Part shown: positions 23,354-32,472 of the stretch, piece after piece
How positions within the stretch are numbered: the stretch's first letter is position 1
Layout: every line of letters begins with the position of its first letter
Source: Podospora pseudocomata
Lineage: Eukaryota > Ascomycota > Sordariomycetes > Sordariales > Podosporaceae
NCBI RefSeq assembly: GCF_035222375.1
Contig: NC_085889.1
Location: forward strand, 4,216,001 to 4,280,000
DNA length: 64,000 nt
Reading direction: 5' to 3'
The notes under the pieces: model-generated
The model's input: only the letters and a program-made list of their open reading frames with translations
What the model was told of the DNA's origin: nothing
Database searches by the model: none
Made by a program: the position numbers and the translations under genes

Positions 23354-24283
23354 TTTCTTTCTTTCTTGTAAAAAAAAAAAGAAGAGAAAAAACGAGTGCT
23401 CGTAAAGTGGTGAAATCTAGACTATATCTGTTAGCATGTGAAACAAAATAACAATTTAACGTTTTATGCTGGGATGGAAAACATAAATCTTATACTTGTC
23501 TGTTCACGCCAGAACAACCAAGAGCACACTGTCTCTAGCACGAGCAGGCCCTCTTCGAATAGCGCGAGCAAGCCCTCTCTAATGTGCGAACAGGCGCTGA
23601 AGATAGGCAAGCAGGCCCTCTTATAAGTGCGAGGAAGCGCTCAAAAATGGGCGAGCAGGCGTTCCAATTACTGGGCGACTTAACGTTCAACATGGCGAGC
23701 AGGTTCTTAACTCTGGGCGAGCAGGCGCACAAAGTCGGCGAGCAAACGCTTGATTCACATTTCTGCTCAACTCACATACACATGTCTCTTGTTTGATGTG
23801 CTAATCACGGCCAGCTTGCTATTTCACAAACTATTTTTGAAGAAGGGATATCAAAGACATCGCCGTGTCCTGGCTCCAGAAAAAGGCAACATCACTTACG
23901 AAAAATTGCTTGGGGCTCGAGTTTTCTGGCTTTTGTGGCCAGATTCTTTCTTGGGAGTCGCTGAGGGGAAGGAAACGGATTTATGAGATGGGAACAGCGA
24001 GCAGAGTTTATCACTGGCACTGCCGAGGGCTTCAAGAACTGACCGGCCTGCGCCATTCGCTTTAGTTGTACTCTACGGGGCTCTATGGTGATCAACGGGG
24101 ATGTGTTCCTGCCCAAGCTCACGATGATGGTATTGGCAGCCGTTGACTGTCAAAAGGGGTTGAAGAGATAGGGGCAAGGCATTCAGCTCAATAGTAACGC
24201 CAACACCTAACATGGCCATTGTAGAGGTGTTTGAAGTGAAGGATGATGAATCCAAGGTGAGCTTGCAAGGCAAAGATTTTATT
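23354..24283. other. Intergenic region containing a 22-bp tandem repeat
   Basis: A poly-T/A-rich start, then the degenerate 22-bp repeat array at 23541-23760, then AT-rich sequence with no supported gene up to the DUF6594 stop codon. Confidence 0.5.
23541..23760 (+). repeat. Degenerate 22-bp tandem repeat, about ten units
   Basis: The core CGAGCAGGC (or one-base variants) recurs at 23541, 23565, 23587, 23608, 23630, 23652, 23676, 23696, 23718 and 23739, at intervals of 20-24 bases, mean 22. The early units also share a CCCTCT tail. The period is not a multiple of three, so it does not encode a regular protein repeat. Confidence 0.8.
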
Positions 24284-25295
24284 TCAAGCTGATTCCTGCT
24301 TTTGTACCCCGTCCCCACTGACAAATACAACCATGACAGCAGCATATCTGCCACAGAAAATTGGTCAGTGTCAGCATGAGTATGTGTTTAAGAATGTCTG
24401 CAAGACTTACGTTGCCGCAGCTACTAGAACCTCGCTGTATTTTGCGTCAGTGAGCAAGGATGTTATGGCTGAAAACGCAATCGTCCACACGATAATAATA
24501 ATCAGTGGTTTGTAGCCATCCGTAACAAAGGACATGATCACTATGGGGACAAGCAAGAGACCAGCAGAAAGCATTCCTAACACTGCTCTTGTTATCCTGT
24601 TTGTTGTCGCTTCAGACCAAATATGGACTCCATCTGTCCTTGGAGACAGCAACTGTATCGATGATTGATTTTTAGACCCCACAATATTCCAAGTGCCAGG
24701 GGTAGTTGATAAAGAATAGGATTACTTACCCTGGCGAATTTGCCTACAATCCTGTTGGCAAATGAGAACAAGGCCCCGCCATTGGGGTTCACGTACAAGG
24801 CGACCATGCCACTGAACCCTCCATGCATGAGGTCTTGGTATGCTTCGGAAAGAAAGGCCCAGACCACGGGGTGATTGCTGAGTCTGGCTCTGCTATACCG
24901 CAGAATACTTGCAACATTTTTTTCTTCAGGCTCAAGAAGCTCACTAACCTTTGCATACGCAACAAGAGCTCGGTCTTGTCTAGATCAGCTAGGAAACACG
25001 AGAATAGGTAGCCTTGTGAAAAAGAATATAACTCACTGTATTTGTACAGGACTTCGTCCAACTCATTCATATCAAAGTTCGGGTCGTCTTGTTCGTGCTT
25101 TCGAGCCAACTCATCCAGCTGGTTCTGCAAATGCAAAAGGTTGCGAACATTGAGGGTATGGTGTCCCTTGAACATAGCCCAGTTGTCGGCTGATCCCATC
25201 ATGTGGGAAAGGGCTCTGGTAGCTGCTTCTTGGGTGGCTGGCAGAGAATGGGCCACCACCCTTTGATTCAGGGGGGACTGCATCTGAGTGGCCAT
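24284..25295 (-). CDS. DUF6594-domain membrane protein
   Basis: Exons 25037-25295, 24730-24974, 24411-24652 and 24284-24347 give 269 aa in one frame. The DUF6594 pattern is clear: a helical N-terminal half (LNVRNLLHLQNQLDELARKHE, then YKYNRALVAYAKVSELLEP), the FSFANRIVGKFAR region, then LLSPRTDGVHIWSEATTNRI just before the membrane part. Three transmembrane helices close the protein (AVLGMLSAGLLLVPIVIMSF, PLIIIIVWTIAFSAITSLL, and the last across the final intron). Function of the family is unknown; it is common and expanded in filamentous fungi. The first intron ends at a GACAAG acceptor chosen because it alone restores the family frame. The ATG at 25295 is the first in frame; a CTTGCTAG acceptor-like site at 25336 hints at an extra upstream exon I could not define. 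Confidence 0.78.
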
Positions 25296-25771
25296 GGCAT
25301 TGTCCGAGTGGACTGGGTCCAACTGCTCTTCGATGTCTAGCAAGAGACGAAAAGAAGGTTGATTATTTCAGAGGCTGATACTGTACCTGCTCATCGGTAA
25401 CCCCTCTTTGGCACTACCTATCTTTGGGGGGTTTGGGGGCGGGGTGCACGGTTAGCAAAAGCGTGGGGTTGCACGGCTAGAAAACCTCATCTTTTCAGCT
25501 CTCACTGTTAAGACTGACGGAACCTCTCTGGATTGCTTACGCAAGTCTTGTCCAATTACCAGCAGGTGGCTCCACGACATAATGTAAGCGAAGGGGCTAT
25601 AACAAGAGAGAAGTTCTGGCCCCCACAACACTTTTCATCATACCTCCTTTTCTCTACTTCAACTTCTAGCCAAGGGGTACCTGCTCCAATCGCTTGTTTC
25701 CCTTTCTTGAGTTTTAGCCACCTTATCTACCTTACTTACCGAGCTACAGCTCGCCTAGGTAACAACAAGTT
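25296..25771. other. Divergent intergenic region
   Basis: It lies between the DUF6594 gene (minus) and the ubiquitin-like gene (plus) and probably holds both promoters. There are G-runs near 25425-25445. No other gene seen. Confidence 0.45.
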
Positions 25772-26335
25772 ATGCTACCACCTCCTTGTTTCGACGATGA
25801 CTCGGAGCGCCTGAACAGACGTGGTACAGACAATGCAGTTAACGACAAGGTATCTCCACACAATAATTAAAAATTACAGCCACCTGCGGAGAACACCTCA
25901 GTTGAACCTTCCCGCAAAGAGGAGACTCATGAGACGGCTCAAAAGCAACAAATCTTCATCGAAGTAGCGCCCAATATCGCCATACCACTACTTATCAACC
26001 TCTCAACAGCCACCGCAGGCAGCATATTTGAGCAAATCGACAAGTGGTTCGTGGATGGTCGCTCGAAAGACGCCTTCTTTTTCTACTTCAATGGCAAAGT
26101 GCTGGAATCGCGGAAGTTGCTCTCGGAGTACAATCTTGAGCCAGGCTCTACATTTGCTCCTCGAGAAGAACGTTGAGGTTATGCCTTACGGCGCACGGTT
26201 TGGGACCTTTGACTCAGAGCTGGTAGAGATAGTTCAAGAGTTGTGGGTGGGGAGAAGATCGATACCTTTGACGACTGGCCACCCCGGGAGCCTTCGATGA
26301 TGAAAAAGTTCCTGACATGTTCTTTCCGAGGTTAA
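25772..26335 (+). CDS. Ubiquitin-like fold protein, model uncertain
   Basis: The central exon, 25880-26171, encodes a beta-grasp-like stretch: IFIEVAPNIAIPLLINLSTATAGSIF, then FFFYFNGKVLESRKLLSEYNLEPGSTF. The latter mirrors ubiquitin's [24 protein letters not shown] in order and spacing. A possible first exon is 25772-25849 (MLPPPCFDDDSER), but the intron that joins it would be only 30 nt, unusually short; a possible third exon, 26241-26335, encodes DTFDDWPPREPSMMKKFLTCSFRG. In the centre exon's frame a stop follows shortly after GSTF, while the +1 frame reads LHLLLEKNVEVM, as ubiquitin's next strand would. So this is either a spliced gene or a frame-shifted pseudogene. It has no C-terminal GlyGly in the spliced model, so conjugation is not expected. 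Confidence 0.45.
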
Positions 26336-26772
26336 CATGAGAAATGCGGTGAGGATATCTTGTCTGATTAGTAGATAGATGGTTGTATGCAACCCACCTC
26401 GTCCATTCACACCATCTTTCCGCATAGCCGCCCAATACTGTTGCCCGGTACCAGCAGAACTTTCAATGGTCGCTCACTGATTGGCCATCATCCCGCTACA
26501 CAAAATATGTGGTTTGCGGCTGAGCTCCAACTTGATCTCTGTAAGCAGCCATTCCCAATGAAGCTCGCGAACGATCATACGATACAAGAATAGTCCACAC
26601 ATATTGCTGCATGACCCATGTCGCCACTTGTGGAACTCATGCAAGACGCCATATGGCTGGCTTCTAAGCGTGAGCCCATGTAAAACATTGGGAGTAGCCA
26701 CTTCAAAAAAATTATATACCACGCCATACGTGAACGTTTCCTGGAGTTTCATGGTCAGATTTCAATGAACAT
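26336..26772. other. Intergenic region
   Basis: About 440 bases between the ubiquitin-like gene and a Pro-rich ORF. A TTTTTCCTAG acceptor-like string at 26779-26788 sits just inside the next frame, so part of this region could be intron or leader. Confidence 0.4.
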
Positions 26773-27363
26773 ATGCCATTTTTCCTAGATGCCTCCAACA
26801 GCACAATGACGCCAAACAGCTACTCTCCAACAGCTCCGCCTCCGACTGGCACCGCGAATAACGTTAACCAAGAAGATGATCAGTCACCATTCCCGACCCA
26901 ACACACGAGTGAGGCACCATATATGCTTCCGCAACTGCCTCCTCCAGCACCAAGCAACTTATTTTACCCGCCACCCCAACAAGCTCAGAGATATGGGTCA
27001 TTTCACGGGGAGCCACCAGCCCCGGCCCCGTACATATCTCCGGGGCCACCTCCTCCAGCACCAGCAACAAATCTGCATGATAGACGGGCATTTACTGCTA
27101 TGAGACAGGGCTATTATGAAGATCCAAGACCAAACAACTACTTTTGCACGCCACCAAACCCTCGTGGTACACCCACCACGGCCCAAAGATGCGCCTCACT
27201 TCACGAGGAGCCGCCGGCCTTGGTCATGGTCAGAGTTCCACCAAGAGAAGGGAACCGATGTGGCTCGTTTTCAGAAGAGAAAGGTGGTTGGAGGACTCGA
27301 CATCCGAAGCTGGTGTCATTTTTGAGGCTCTTTGGATGTATCAGAGCTTCCGGGAAGGGATAG
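26773..27363 (+). CDS. Proline-rich ORF with repeated R-(Y/C)-(G/A)-S motifs, 196 aa
   Basis: Unknown family. The frame is rich in Pro, Tyr and Gln in the first 110 residues (TAPPPTG, PQLPPPAPSN, PGPPPPAPAT), as in disordered proteins. A short motif recurs: QRYGSFHGEPP, QRCASLHEEPP and NRCGSFSEE, about 50 residues apart, so R-(Y/C)-(G/A)-S-(F/L)-x-x-E appears three times. The C-terminus is a basic/hydrophobic stretch, PKLVSFLRLFGCIRASGKG. The start ATG at 26773 is the first in frame; the acceptor-like TTTTTCCTAG right after it allows a later start (Met12) or a missing upstream exon. The 87-aa frame at 27849 shares both the R-x-G-S-F motif and the C-terminal stretch, which supports coding. Confidence 0.5.
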   Translation: MPFFLDASNSTMTPNSYSPTAPPPTGTANNVNQEDDQSPFPTQHTSEAPYMLPQLPPPAPSNLFYPPPQQAQRYGSFHGEPPAPAPYISPGPPPPAPATNLHDRRAFTAMRQGYYEDPRPNNYFCTPPNPRGTPTTAQRCASLHEEPPALVMVRVPPREGNRCGSFSEEKGGWRTRHPKLVSFLRLFGCIRASGKG

Positions 27364-27848
27364 TTGATGTTGAGTGCACTGTCTTTCATTGTGGAAGGCC
27401 GTCATGAGAAACGAAACACGAGGCGAGGCATACCAGGTTTTCAAGATACCTACGTAGGTACCTTAGGCAGTCAGGCGTTCACCAAAATCGGCAGCTATAA
27501 CCCCGCTCCCAGGTTTCACACCATCTTTCTGCAGAGCTCCTCGTTGATAGGCTGTCTTGACGAGGGGGGTGTCTGCGCAGCGGCTCACCAATTGGCTTTC
27601 GTCATGAAAGCGTGGTTCGTGGCTTACAGCTGAGCCCCTATCCGAGAGATGATAAGCATCTCGGCGAGAAAGGTTGCCCGTAACAGCAGCGATGTGACAG
27701 GTTTAGACCTCTAATGTCCGATTGCTCTCTTAAAAGCCCTGACATCTTTGTGGAAGACAGGTACATGACTTTGTCCCACACATCTCCCGACAATTAGAGC
27801 CCCATAGGGCTGTTCAAAGCACTCTTTATCAAAGTCTTCTGTCCCACC
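27364..27848. other. Intergenic region between the two motif-sharing ORFs
   Basis: About 485 bases. A palindrome-like CCTACGTAGGTACCTTAGG lies near 27449. No gene seen. Confidence 0.45.
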
Positions 27849-28112
27849 ATGCCGCCTCTCATATCCTTGTTGAAACGTCCCACCAAGGGAAGCCCGCGGC
27901 CTATCCCCAGTCAGGCTTTAAGGCACGGTTCTTTTGAAGATTCACGAATTCACTCTGCTGGGTTGGGAACATCCGGTCCTCTCAGGGAGGGGTCCAGTGC
28001 GGGCATCCCGGTCGAAGGAGGCCGGTATGGAGTGTATTATCAACAGTCAGGAAGCCAAAGGCTTTGGCGTTCAAGATTGGCGTCTTGCCTGAGAGTGTTT
28101 GGATGCGGTTAG
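27849..28112 (+). CDS. Small ORF related to its upstream neighbour, 87 aa
   Basis: Unknown family. The ATG sits in a very good context (CCACCATGCC). The protein is basic and Ser/Gly-rich with ALRHGSFEDSR, EGGRYGVYYQQ and a C-terminus RSRLASCLRVFGCG that resembles the neighbour's PKLVSFLRLFGCIRASG. The shared R-x-G-S-F-x-(D/E) motif and C-terminal L-x-x-(F/C)-L-R-x-F-G-C suggest the two ORFs are diverged relatives or share a binding partner. Such a short protein could still be a chance frame; the shared ending is the main argument for coding. Confidence 0.42.
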   Translation: MPPLISLLKRPTKGSPRPIPSQALRHGSFEDSRIHSAGLGTSGPLREGSSAGIPVEGGRYGVYYQQSGSQRLWRSRLASCLRVFGCG

Positions 28113-28247
28113 CTGGTTTTGCAAAAGAGGGCTTGCAGGGTGGGATATGATCGAGCTCGTTGTTCGTTTACAGGAGAGAGATGCTGATAATTCAAGTAAG
28201 CGAGTACACGTACCCGTCTCAGTCAGTGTATCTGTGTACATAAAAGC

Positions 28248-29471
28248 TCAAGCCAACCATGAAATCCTCTCAGATACCGGATTAGTCCAGATCAGCTCCG
28301 GGCAGGGCATATCGGTGGCGTGGGTTTCGAAGGTACCAAGGCTAGTAATATGGAGGTCTTGTAAGCATTGCAGAATCCATAGAAGTGGCGTGACCGTCAC
28401 GAATATAATCTCCATAATCATACACCCAAAAACAACAACAAGAAGACCGCCGACAGGTATCGCCAGAAGGGTGCACAATCTTTCGCGGTTCCTCAACTCA
28501 AACACCATCAATAGCCCAACAACCATGAAACATGCTCCGTAACCAGCACTTATGCAAGCTAGGAGCGGCATTGTAGAGATCCAAGAATCCAGCATCCAGC
28601 TCCAACCTCGTACATAACCGTCGTGGAAGAGAAAAGAAATCGAGGGATGATAGTTGAAGATGAGGCAAACCAGCCGAGTGGTTGCAATATGCTTGAATAG
28701 CTGAAGAAAGCCCACAGCCTCCGTGACCTCACTTGGACAGACGTCTCGGAAGATAAAGCCAACAGAATCAATCGTCTCTGTGTTGAGCTACTCGGGAATA
28801 GGTTGATCGAAGATTGGGACGCGCAAGATGTAACACAGTGTAAAGATGCCAGCAACCAAACCTGCGCAGGCTAGCTCGAAGATTCTTTGACTCACCGTGG
28901 AAACAGCGTTCATTTCCCTTCGTCGCTGGTAGAGGACAATGGTCCCAACACATAGGGCTAGGAAGAAGGTAGCTGTGATCAGTCTCCCGACCATCTCTGA
29001 GATTTCCTTCCAGGTCTCAGGTACTGGATTCCACGTTTGTTCCGTCCCGTCTCCAACCAAAAGTTGATTCTCTCTCGAGGTTGGCTGCTGGTAGGTGAGT
29101 TGATTTGGGGGCACCTTGCCAAAGAGACATCGCAAATTCGCCTTTAGTCTGGCTTCTGGATTGTGATCAACTCGGTTTCGATCGAGAATTGGACTAAACC
29201 TCCAGGAAAGTAGGCCGAATAGGTAAATACTGAAGATGAAGACCAGACCCAGGACATATGATATCACATAACTCAGGGGCGCGAGCCAAAAGTACAGCGG
29301 ACTCCATGTGAAGCAGGTCTTTTCTTTGATCTTGAGAAGTCGGTAATAAGAGAAGAGCGTAGTGACGCTGACAACCAAGAGCTTGATATACAGCTCTCCA
29401 GTGTCGCGTCGTTCATCGATGGGACATGGCTGCTGGGGTAGAATGATTGTTTCCAGGATGTGGTCGCCCAT
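28248..29471 (-). pseudogene. Multi-pass membrane protein gene with an in-frame amber codon
   Basis: One reading frame runs from the ATG at 29471 to the TGA at 28248 (407 sense codons plus one TAG at 28788-28790). Before the TAG: 227 residues with hydrophobic segments (LLVVSVTTLFSYY, FWLAPLSYVISYVLGLVFIF, LITATFFLALCVGTIVLY, ACAGLVAGIFTLCYIL). After it: 179 residues starting LNTETIDSVGFIFRDVCPSE, with three more helices (MPLLACISAGYGACFMVVGL, LLAIPVGGLLVVVFGCMIME and a last stretch). Total about seven helices. I do not recognise the family. The frame and character are the same on both sides, so the two halves were one protein. I see no good intron that removes the TAG and keeps frame; one 57-nt option has a poor GTTACA donor. 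It may be a recent pseudogene, a read-through gene or a sequence error. Confidence 0.6.
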
Positions 29472-30082
29472 CTCTGATCATGATTCAGCTGAGTTGTAGA
29501 ATTCTCAGAAAGAAAATGAGGCAAACTCACTCAGGTTTTGATGTGTTAGACTTGTCCAGCTCATAAGCTATTGGCTTGGCGGTCGGTGGCTGAGCTATTT
29601 GTTTTCGTTGAGTTCGACGCTTCACTGAGCTCCTCTCCTTGACAGTCATTGGGCACCATATTGTAAACAGAGGCCTTTTTAACAATACAATCAATGTGCC
29701 TTTCATGGGAAAGCCTGACAGGCCTTTGGTGCTCGTGGAGCTTTGTGGTTGACTTCCAACTGAGGGAGCTTATCTTGCCAGCTTATCTGAATGTCGCAGT
29801 AAGAACTGAGGCCGCCCCTCGCAAAATCACGACCAACCACAGGCCGATAAGACCCTACAGATACCTTAGGTACGCATAAGCGCCTGCTCGGCAAGGCTGC
29901 CTGCGCAATTCGCAAACCCCGTCGCCAGTTTACCTAGACGTCTCGATGCACCGCCACCTCCGCTCAACACCGAACACAATGAAAGGATTTCCCCCGCTGC
30001 TGCCCCTGGAGTCCTGGGGAACTCTCGAACATCCCTTGGAATTGTCATATTTTCAATATCCAGCATCTCTTACTCTGATGAG
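29472..30082. other. Divergent intergenic region
   Basis: About 600 bases between the amber-interrupted membrane protein gene (minus) and the HeLo-like gene (plus). Contains a CCTTAGGTACG motif of a kind that is scattered in this genome. Nothing else seen. Confidence 0.45.
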
Positions 30083-30965
30083 ATGGCCGACCCTCTTTCA
30101 ATCGTCGGTGCTGTGGGCTCGGTGGCAGGCATCATCGATGTCCTGTCACGATCAATCAGCGCCATTGCAACCCTCCGTAACCAGTACAAGGATGCCGACC
30201 TACTATTCATGAACCTCACCAGTCAGCTGAGCGTCCTACGAACAGGGCTGGTCAAAATAGCAGAATGGGCCGAAACACAACCAGAGCCTCACTATCAGCT
30301 AAAAATGGACCTGGATTCGGTGCTGATGTGCTGCCAAATCCTGGCCAGCAAACTCGACAACCACCTCGAGAGTCTACATCAGGGACGCGTGCGGTTGAGC
30401 AGCATTGGAAAGTTGAAGCTCGCTTTGAACGGATCCAATATCGACGCCATCCAAAAGATGCTCGGACAACAGACGGCCACCTTGACACTACTCCTAGCAG
30501 CCTGCAACACCAAATCACTTGCTGAACAAAGAGAGCTCCTCGAGGCGCCATCCACACGAACCGCCATCGCCGCGATGGAGCAGGACTCGGCCTCTCTGAT
30601 CGTGCACGAAGACAGAACTTCAATATGCACCGTGGAGACTGACACCCTGTCGAGACTCTCTGCCATCTTCCCATTCGACAGCCAACTGCTCACCACAAAG
30701 GTTTACGGTCGTGCCTGGAGAACAACCTTCTTGAACCGTGGTCCAAAAACATCCCGACGAACATTGTCTGAAGCAACGACCCTATTGCCAGCTGAAAGCA
30801 GGGGTTCAATTTTTCATTGACGAGTTTCAGACCAGAGTTGAGGAGCATCTGGGCGGTTCTATCCATATGACTGTTCTTGATACGACCGACACAGCTCAGG
30901 CGACATTGTTGTTGCAAAGGGTTGTTCAAGTGGCTGAGGCGAAGAGGAAGTCTGCCTTTATTTGA
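30083..30965 (+). pseudogene. Broken gene of the fungal HeLo-like / G-alpha-like family
   Basis: The 5' part encodes MADPLSIVGAVGSVAGIIDV and then a helical domain of about 200 residues, the fungal HeLo-like N-terminal module that begins many STAND and G-alpha-like proteins (first-residue pattern MADPLS-V-G-A-V-G-S, an early hydrophobic helix, then QLSVLRTGLVKIAEW). The 3' part, in another frame, encodes FFIDEFQTRVEEHLGGSIHM and TVLDTTDTAQATLLLQRVVQ, which look like the last strand and helix of a G-alpha-like domain. The central nucleotide-binding part is not recognisable. The copy looks broken, with about one or two breaks, and probably young since both ends are still well conserved. HeLo-type modules in active relatives are linked to incompatibility and regulated cell death; this copy is best treated as a fossil. 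Confidence 0.6.
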
Positions 30966-31182
30966 GTGGGATTCGAGCAACACCAAGACTTGAAAAATAC
31001 CCAACTATTCGTTCTTCCCACTCTCGTGTCGTTTGACATGCACCTCTGACACGCTATGATAGGCTGGCAACTCTGGGGTATACTGTGTATCTTCCAACTC
31101 CCAAGCTTCTCTGTGATGTGACAGCTCCATGGTCCGTTGTCTGCTGGTATCTCCCACGGGAAATGGTTGTTGAAGCCTAGCT

Positions 31183-31419
31183 CTAATTGGGCCTCCTTTT
31201 CATCATCCATACGTGCGGGCTTTCCTCAGGGCTTTTATCACGTCTACTCCGTCGTCGATGTCGTCGGATGACAACATAAATCCCCATGGCAATGAGCAAG
31301 ACGATGATAGTGTTAGAGACGATAACTGCTATCTGTGCTCCCTGACTCAAGCCAGAGTCCCGGGTCCCAGCTTGGGCCCCAGGAGACGGCAAGCTAATAG
31401 GCGGGTTGTCCCTTCCCAT
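31183..31419 (-). CDS. C-terminal exon of a type I membrane protein (partial model)
   Basis: The frame encodes a Pro/Ser/Gly stalk (PPISLPSPGAQAGTRDSG), one clear transmembrane helix (QIAVIVSNTIIVLLIAMGIY) and a basic cytosolic start (VVIRRHRRRSRRDK) with a 20-residue tail. This is the layout of fungal single-pass cell-surface proteins. Upstream in the same frame the stalk continues (STIATDTSPDAM) and reaches an ATATTACAG acceptor-like site near 31491. Earlier exons probably lie in 31500-32070 on the minus strand, where Cys-containing frames (AFRSCKQLCGS) occur, but I could not join them with confidence. The extracellular domain is therefore unknown. Confidence 0.4.
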   Translation of the reverse strand: MGRDNPPISLPSPGAQAGTRDSGLSQGAQIAVIVSNTIIVLLIAMGIYVVIRRHRRRSRRDKSPEESPHVWMMKRRPN

Positions 31420-32472
31420 CGCATCGGGCGAAGTGTCTGTTGCGATTGTCGATGACGACCCCGCGCCTCTTTCGGTGTGACAAGGGCTGTAATATCAGGG
31501 CTTGGAACTTCATGGTTCAATTCAGGCTTATAATCTTCAATGGCCTCGAAGAGCGTGATGAGGAAGAAGAACGTCTAGGAATACAAACAGATCTCAGAGA
31601 CGCGTATTTATCCATCGTCAGGTGGTCCGTGCCCAGTAGCCTCGAGCCGCTGCCAAGTTCCTCAATATCTCAGGGGCCAGTGGGCTTCCTTTGATAACCG
31701 CCATGCCTTCAGATTGCCTGCCTCGCTTTCAACGAGAGGTTCACAACTTGCAGTTACCCCTTCTTGCGGTGGTATCGACAGTGTTGCTGGCCGTGGTTGC
31801 GGGTGGTTGGCTTTTGCCGTGTGACATTCGGCGTGTGTTGTGAGACGTGCCAAAGAGAGAGCCGCAGAGCTGCTTGCAGGATCGAAAGGCAGGCATAGTT
31901 GACTGGGCAACAGTTCCCTGCTGAAGATTAGTCTCACAGATAGCCTTCGCATGAAAGGTGTTGTAAGTCCAGTTGTGAGACAAGAAGAGCTGCGCAGGAA
32001 AGAAAAGCAGGTCTCCTGTGGCCTGGAATTTGAAGTGGTTCCTAGTTAACCCAAATTCATACGCTTGCACCGTCGTTCCCCAGCTCGAGCGTTACATTCA
32101 AGCATGCCTCATCACCCCGCTGTGCTACCCAGGATGCAGGTTAATATACTCGCAGTGTGTATGATTGGCTCGCTGTTGCGGTATTGGGAGCTATGTCTCA
32201 ACCGACTTACTCGAATTTGGCTGCCTGACCACCTTGCCTACCTTGGGTACTTACAAGTACCCATCCTCGCAACAGATATCTTTCGCCGTGTTTCTTGGGC
32301 CAATTACTCGCCCGTGGACTTGATCAAGATCTTTCTAAAGAACATCTGATATGTAATTCTGAAATGAAGATGTCATCACATTGATAGAGCCATCCCCCAA
32401 TCCTAGGAGAGGTATTCAACGTTCGACTGGTGGATACACATAACTCCCCATCCTTGTAGTTGACCGCTTGAC
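31420..32472. other. Unresolved region, possible upstream exons of the type I membrane protein
   Basis: Minus-strand frames at 31741-32070 and around 31490-31600 have some coding character, but splice sites do not give one consistent model. Right of 32070 there is nothing I recognise. Confidence 0.3.
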
